From Ascidiaceihabitans sp039975415 (lineage in GTDB: Bacteria > Pseudomonadota > Alphaproteobacteria > Rhodobacterales > Rhodobacteraceae): a DNA stretch of 64,000 bases. The DNA lies in assembly GCF_039975415.1 (NCBI RefSeq), contig NZ_JBDWHD010000010.1; one strand, given 5' to 3'. Under the pieces are notes generated by a model. It was given only the letters and a program-made list of their open reading frames with translations. It made no database searches and was not told the DNA's origin. This document shows positions 60,343 to 64,000 of the stretch, one piece after another (positions within the stretch are counted from its first letter, which is position 1; each line of letters begins with the position of its first letter). A program made the position numbers and the translations under genes.

Positions 60343-60366
60343 GTAAGGTGCTGCCTTTGGCGCACC
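60343..60366 (+). repeat. Variant REP-like palindrome downstream of rplW
   Basis: GTAAGGTGC-TGCC-TTT-GGC-GCACC: the outer stem GGTGC/GCACC and inner GCC/GGC pair around one unpaired base. It lies 12 bases beyond the rplW stop. Confidence 0.55.
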
Positions 60367-60378
60367 CACACGCAGACC

Positions 60379-60675
60379 TTACAGCCCGGTGCTCACGTCG
60401 ATTGTGTTGCCTTCTTCAAGCGTCACATATGCTTTCTTGACGTCTTTGCGCTTACCCAACGCACCACGGAAGCGCTTTACTTTGCCCTTTGTGATGGTTG
60501 TGTTCACAGCCTTAACCTTCACACCAAACAGCGCCTCAACAGCGTCTTTGATCTGGGGTTTGTTGCTGTCAATCGCCACTTCAAACACAACCGCACCGTT
60601 TTCAGATGCCATTGTCGCTTTTTCCGTGATGATCGGCTTGCGGATCACGTCGTAATGTTCTGCCTTGGCACTCAT
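60379..60675 (-). CDS. rplW: 50S ribosomal protein L23
   Basis: The 98-residue protein contains YDVIRKPIITEKATMASENG and KVKRFRGALGKRKDVKKAYV, typical L23, the docking site for signal recognition particle and trigger factor. It overlaps rplD by four bases. Confidence 0.97.
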   Translation of the reverse strand: MSAKAEHYDVIRKPIITEKATMASENGAVVFEVAIDSNKPQIKDAVEALFGVKVKAVNTTITKGKVKRFRGALGKRKDVKKAYVTLEEGNTIDVSTGL

Positions 60676-61289
60676 TTCAAGCGAGCCTCCAGTGCTTCGA
60701 CGCCCGCCTTCGTGAGCACGAGTGTGTCACGCTTGAGGATGTCATATACGTTTGCGCCCATTGTCGGCAGGATGTCCAAGCCTTCAATGTTGCGGGATGC
60801 TGTCAGGAAGTCTTCGTTGACGGTCGCCCCATCGATGACCAAAGCGCGTTTCCAACCGAGGTTTTTCACTTGCTTGGCCAAGGCCGCTGTTTTGCCGTCA
60901 GACGCCGCGTCTTCGATCACAACCAACTCGCCCGCTGCCATTTTGGCAGACAGCGCGTGGCGCAGACCCAATTTGCGGAACTTCTTTGTCAGGTCGTGGC
61001 CGTGCGAACGCACAACGGGACCTTTGTAAACGCCACCCCCACGGAAGATCGGTGCCGAACGTGCGCCGTGGCGTGCGCCACCGGTGCCTTTTTGGCGATA
61101 GATCTTCTTTGTGGAATAGCTGACTTCACGACGGGTTTTCACCTTGTGCGTGCCAGCTTGGGCGTTGTTGCGCTGCCAGCGCACGACGCGGTGCAGGATG
61201 TCTGCGCGTGGCTCGAGACCGAACAGGGCCTCGTCCAGGTCAACAGAACCGGCTTTGCCGCCGTCCATTTTGATCACATCAAGTTTCAT
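60672..61289 (-). CDS. rplD: 50S ribosomal protein L4
   Basis: The 205-residue protein contains RQKGTGGARHGARSAPIFRG and the extended loop that reaches the exit tunnel. In other bacteria L4 represses its own operon by binding the rpsJ leader. Its start overlaps the rplC stop (ATGA). Confidence 0.97.
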   Translation of the reverse strand: MKLDVIKMDGGKAGSVDLDEALFGLEPRADILHRVVRWQRNNAQAGTHKVKTRREVSYSTKKIYRQKGTGGARHGARSAPIFRGGGVYKGPVVRSHGHDLTKKFRKLGLRHALSAKMAAGELVVIEDAASDGKTAALAKQVKNLGWKRALVIDGATVNEDFLTASRNIEGLDILPTMGANVYDILKRDTLVLTKAGVEALEARLK

Positions 61290-62011
61290 GCTTCACCACC
61301 TTCCGCAGGGGCCTCTTCAGCCGGAGCTGCTGCCGCTGCCGATTTCAGAGCGGCCGGGAACGGCACGCCTTCTGGCAATTTCTTTTTCACAGCGTCTTTG
61401 ACCGTGACCCAGCCGCCTTTGGAGCCTGGGACAGCGCCTTTGATCATGATCAGGCCGCGATCTGCGTCCGTTTTCACTACTTCAAGGTTCTGCGTGGTCA
61501 CGCGGGCAGCGCCCATGTGGCCGGCCATTTTCTTGCCTTTGAAAACTTTACCCGGGTCCTGACATTGGCCGGTGGAGCCGTGCGAACGGTGAGAGATAGA
61601 CACACCGTGTGTCGCACGCAGACCGCCAAAGTTGTGACGCTTCATCGCACCGGCAAAACCTTTACCGATAGATGTGCCTGACACATCAACCTTTTGACCA
61701 TCAAGGAAGTGCTCGGCAGAGAGCTCTTCGCCAACGGCGATCAGGTTGTCTTCAGAGACGCGGAACTCGACCAGTTTGCTTTTGGGCTCAACCTTTGCGG
61801 CGGCGAAGTGCCCACGCATGGCTTTGCTGACGCGCTTTACTTTCGCGGTGCCAGCACCCAACTGCACGGCTGTGTAGCCGTCACGGTCGTTTGTTTTCTG
61901 TGTCACAACCTGCAGGCCGTCCATTTGCAAAACGGTCACAGGGATCTGCTTGCCGTCTTCCATGAACAACCGGGTCATGCCGATTTTCTTTGCGAGAATT
62001 CCAGAGCGCAT
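61286..62011 (-). CDS. rplC: 50S ribosomal protein L3
   Basis: The 241-residue protein starts MRSGILAKKIGMTRLFMEDG and contains HGVSISHRSHGSTGQCQDPG, typical L3. The C-terminus has an Ala/Glu-rich extension (AAAAPAEEAPAEGGEA). The ATG at 62011 is preferred over the TTG two codons upstream. Confidence 0.97.
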   Translation of the reverse strand: MRSGILAKKIGMTRLFMEDGKQIPVTVLQMDGLQVVTQKTNDRDGYTAVQLGAGTAKVKRVSKAMRGHFAAAKVEPKSKLVEFRVSEDNLIAVGEELSAEHFLDGQKVDVSGTSIGKGFAGAMKRHNFGGLRATHGVSISHRSHGSTGQCQDPGKVFKGKKMAGHMGAARVTTQNLEVVKTDADRGLIMIKGAVPGSKGGWVTVKDAVKKKLPEGVPFPAALKSAAAAAPAEEAPAEGGEA

Positions 62012-62026
62012 AATCAATACCCTCCT

Positions 62027-62344
62027 TTAAGACTGCAATTTGATCTCGACGTCCACACCAGCCGCAAGATCAAGCTTCATCAGCGCGTCTACGGTTTGTG
62101 GGGTCGGATCTACGATGTCGAGCAGGCGCTTGTGCGTGCGGATCTCGAACTGATCGCGGGATTTTTTGTCAACGTGGGGGCCACGCAGAACTGTGAATTT
62201 TTCGATCTTGTTCGGCAGCGGAATTGGGCCGCGAACAGATGCACCGGTACGTTTGGCGGTATTGACGATTTCTTGTGTGGATGTGTCCAACACGCGGTAG
62301 TCAAACGCCTTCAACCGGATGCGGATATTTTGGCTTTGTGCCAT
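62027..62344 (-). CDS. rpsJ: 30S ribosomal protein S10
   Basis: The 105-residue protein starts MAQSQNIRIRLKAFDYRVLD and contains VRGPIPLPNKIEKFTVLRGP, the S10/NusE signature. It also acts in transcription antitermination with NusB. It heads the S10 cluster. Confidence 0.97.
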   Translation of the reverse strand: MAQSQNIRIRLKAFDYRVLDTSTQEIVNTAKRTGASVRGPIPLPNKIEKFTVLRGPHVDKKSRDQFEIRTHKRLLDIVDPTPQTVDALMKLDLAAGVDVEIKLQS

Positions 62345-62473
62345 ATGTCGTCATCCCTTGAATTTGGGATTGAGATCGGAGAGGAGGATAGCGGCTCATC
62401 CGGCACCCTCATCGCGTCTTTTGGCGAAACATAAAGAAGGGCACGCATGGCGCACCCTTGTTCCGTGAGTGGG

Positions 62474-62502
62474 CGTATAGGGGGAGTCGCTTAAGTCATC
62501 AA
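62474..62502 (-). promoter_or_regulatory. Promoter of the rpsJ-rplW unit
   Basis: Reverse strand: TTGATG and TATACG separated by 17 bases, giving a leader of about 125 bases before rpsJ. That leader contains an imperfect palindrome (62437-62459) and could hold an L4-type regulatory site. The stretch 62503-62763 shows no convincing gene. Confidence 0.58.
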
Positions 62503-62763
62503 CCCTTTATTTGACTTACCCGATATGGGGCTGCACAGGACCGTGTTGTGGAGCAGCGAACCTTTGTTGATGGCACTTTATCGCACCACACCTGCTGACC
62601 TTCAAAAAGGCAGCGAATCCCTTTCCAAAAGCACCAGCCAGTCGGACGGTCCGGTGCTGCCCGGCGCACTGTGCGCTTGATTCCGAGCTGGGACCAGACG
62701 TAAGTTCAATCAAAATAGCCACTGTTGAAAAGCACGCCAGAAAGCTTGAAAACCGGAGCCGCA

Positions 62764-63111
62764 ATGAAACCTCAACACCCTCTTTGGGAACACATAAATA
62801 TCCACTGGACAGCAGCGTCTCAACCAAATCCTGGTGCAATCGAAAGCGCGACCCAATTACTGTCATTGCTAAAACAGCGAAACCGCGCTTTCCCTACGGA
62901 CAGTGATCGGGGATATTGGCCGACTGTTTCGTTTGCCTGGGCCGACTCCGATATTGAATTGGAGGTGTTTGACGGGTCATTTGAGCTACAAGTTCACCCG
63001 GAAACGGCGCAAACCAAGCTGTTCAATGTATTAGAGTTTGACGCAGACAGCCCAGAAGACTTGGAAACATTACTTGAGATGATTGAGAGACACACTGGCG
63101 AAGCACTTTAG
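62764..63111 (+). CDS. Small acidic protein, unknown
   Basis: The 115-residue protein starts MKPQHPLWEHINIHWTAASQ after a good GGAG site. It is acidic, with a C-terminal helix EDLETLLEMIERHTGEAL. I do not recognise the family. It lies on the plus strand between tuf and rpsJ, convergent with the secreted protein at 63133. Confidence 0.65.
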   Translation: MKPQHPLWEHINIHWTAASQPNPGAIESATQLLSLLKQRNRAFPTDSDRGYWPTVSFAWADSDIELEVFDGSFELQVHPETAQTKLFNVLEFDADSPEDLETLLEMIERHTGEAL

Positions 63112-63132
63112 GCCTTTAAGTCAACAACCGTT

Positions 63133-63672
63133 CTACTCCCGCGCCAAAAACGCAGTGATCTCTCGCTGGGGCACGCCGTTCTTCACCCGCCGGAACAACA
63201 AATCCAAACCGCCGTCCGCCAGCGTCCGGTGGTACTCTTGCAGCTCATATTCACCGTTTTCCGTGATTGCCAAAGAGAACACTGAAAACGTGTCGCCTTC
63301 AAACCGGGACCATACAAATGGTTCCCCCTTCAATGGGTCCAACGGCACTTGTTTGCCGAAGATGTTGGTCTTCATGGCTGAGCCGTAGATATTGTCGCGG
63401 TCGCTGGGGACAAAATCGATTTCATTGGTGCTTTCGCGGATGTCGCCGTCGTCGCGGTAGGATGTGGAGGTCCACGTCAGTCGGAAGCCTTCGTCGGTCG
63501 GAACCATGTCCACGCGAATTGTCCGTCCCTTGGTTTCACCATCCAATACGACATCTGCCTGACCAAGATAGCTGCCTACGAAATGGCCAATTGAATTCGC
63601 CAACGCAGGGATAGGCGTCAGCATGGCAAGGGTAAGAAGTACAGCGCGCAGCCGGGACAAAATGTGTTTCAT
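63133..63672 (-). CDS. Secreted protein of unknown function
   Basis: The 179-residue product starts MKHILSRLRAVLLTLAMLTP with a signal peptide ending at Ala-Leu-Ala. The mature part is beta-rich (GHFVGSYLGQADVVLDGETK; FRLTWTSTSYRDDGDIREST), suggesting a lipocalin- or barrel-like fold. No catalytic motif is seen. It lies behind the tuf terminator. Confidence 0.75.
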   Translation of the reverse strand: MKHILSRLRAVLLTLAMLTPIPALANSIGHFVGSYLGQADVVLDGETKGRTIRVDMVPTDEGFRLTWTSTSYRDDGDIRESTNEIDFVPSDRDNIYGSAMKTNIFGKQVPLDPLKGEPFVWSRFEGDTFSVFSLAITENGEYELQEYHRTLADGGLDLLFRRVKNGVPQREITAFLARE

Positions 63673-63720
63673 ACGCTTAAGATAATGCGTCTTTTATGAA
63701 TTGTCAGTGAAAGATAAAAA

Positions 63721-63756
63721 GAAAAAGGCCGCCCCCGTTTCCGGAAGCGGCCTTTT
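63721..63756 (-). terminator. Rho-independent terminator of tuf
   Basis: Reverse strand: AAAAGGCCGC pairs with GCGGCCTTTT around an inner GC-rich loop and continues in T. It separates tuf from the S10 cluster. Confidence 0.85.
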
Positions 63757-63827
63757 CTATAACTTCTGAGTGCTCCGTCTCTGCTCTCATTGCTCTTGCA
63801 GAGCAATTGCCGCAGGTGACGGCCACC

Positions 63828-63858
63828 GTTTCTAAAATTACTCAGTGATTTTAGAAAC
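63828..63858. repeat. Inverted repeat spanning the tuf stop codon
   Basis: GTTTCTAAAAT-N9-ATTTTAGAAAC is a perfect 11-base inverted repeat. The tuf stop (63838-63840) lies at the junction of the left arm and loop, and the right arm encodes the codons for VSKI. Confidence 0.6.
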
Positions 63859-64000
63859 AACGCCAGCGCCGACTGTGCGGCCGCCTTCGCGGATCGCGAA
63901 GCGCAGGCCTTGCTCCATCGCGATAGGCGCGATCAGCTCAACGTCGAACTTCAGGTTGTCGCCCGGCATAACCATTTCCGTGCCTTCTGGCAGCGCAACT
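63838..64000 (-). CDS. tuf: Elongation factor Tu (partial, C-terminal end)
   Basis: The visible 53 codons encode the last part of domain 3 of EF-Tu: PEGTEMVMPGDNLKFDVELI, then MEQGLRFAIREGGRTVGAGV and VSKITE. The gene enters from the right edge of the window. EF-Tu delivers aminoacyl-tRNA. The visible 3' end is followed by its own terminator. Confidence 0.97.
   Translation of the reverse strand, partial: VALPEGTEMVMPGDNLKFDVELIAPIAMEQGLRFAIREGGRTVGAGVVSKITE

Noticed and set aside
62516..62866. 116-codon minus-strand open frame
   Set aside because: It overlaps the plus-strand gene at 62764, which has a good ribosome site and more protein-like composition.
1..64000. CRISPR arrays and cas genes
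   Set aside because: No regularly spaced direct repeats of CRISPR size and no Cas-like proteins were seen.

Overview
The window is a chromosomal segment of an alphaproteobacterium, most likely a Roseobacter-group member of the Rhodobacteraceae. The basis is protein similarity by eye plus gene order: phnCDEE with a separate phnGHI unit, aapJQMP, rpmH-rnpA-yidD...yidC-MOSC-engB-argB, and -35 boxes of the TTGAC type. It carries about 75 protein genes, one tRNA and many intergenic hairpins. No CRISPR array or rRNA gene was seen.

Layout. (1) 1-9043: phosphonate and phosphodiester use. phnG-phnH-phnI (C-P lyase, running off the left edge) diverge from the GntR regulator phnF. glpQ follows behind a Pho-box-like site. 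The uptake operon phnC-phnD-phnE1-phnE2 plus a hexapeptide acyltransferase has its own Pho-box-like sites. (2) 9301-12430: an arsenate detoxification operon in which an ArsR-ArsC fusion, a dedicated GAPDH and the ArsJ exporter would together reduce arsenate or export it as 1-arseno-3-phosphoglycerate. (3) 12668-17429: an accessory segment with an internally deleted IS3-type element whose ends survive, a 654-residue protein of unknown function, two small DNA-binding proteins and a tyrosine integrase next to the 3' end of tRNA-Arg(ACG). (4) 17498-21066: a three-gene operon of membrane protein (VTT), flavin disulfide reductase and orphan histidine kinase. (5) 21361-31107: rpmH, rnpA, yidD, ttcA, a degenerate-GGDEF/EAL protein, yidC, MOSC, engB, argB, a sterol-desaturase-like protein and a ferredoxin. 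(6) 31121-35597: the general amino-acid ABC transporter aapJQMP with an attenuator behind aapJ. (7) 35793-41303: a tightly overlapping operon degP-rarA-crcB-rluC-HAD phosphatase-atp12. (8) 41430-64000: the ribosomal supercluster tuf/S10/spc/alpha.

The ribosomal supercluster is the most unusual region. The usual gene order is kept, but non-ribosomal genes interrupt it between tuf and rpsJ, rplW and rplB, rplP and rpmC, and rpmD and rplO. At several breaks the upstream block ends in a visible rho-independent terminator and the downstream block starts from a new promoter with a TTG-type -35 box, a 17-base spacer and a TATACG-like -10 box. The superoperon therefore appears to have been cut into separately transcribed units. 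Into the same gaps are scattered copies of a REP-like palindrome (GTAAGG, six variable bases, a short loop, the complementary six bases, CC) whose stem sequences differ between copies but still pair. Two of these occurrences are head-to-head doublets, and one exact copy lies inside the ferredoxin coding sequence.

Everything here was read by eye. Family names rest on recognised motifs and gene order, not on database searches.
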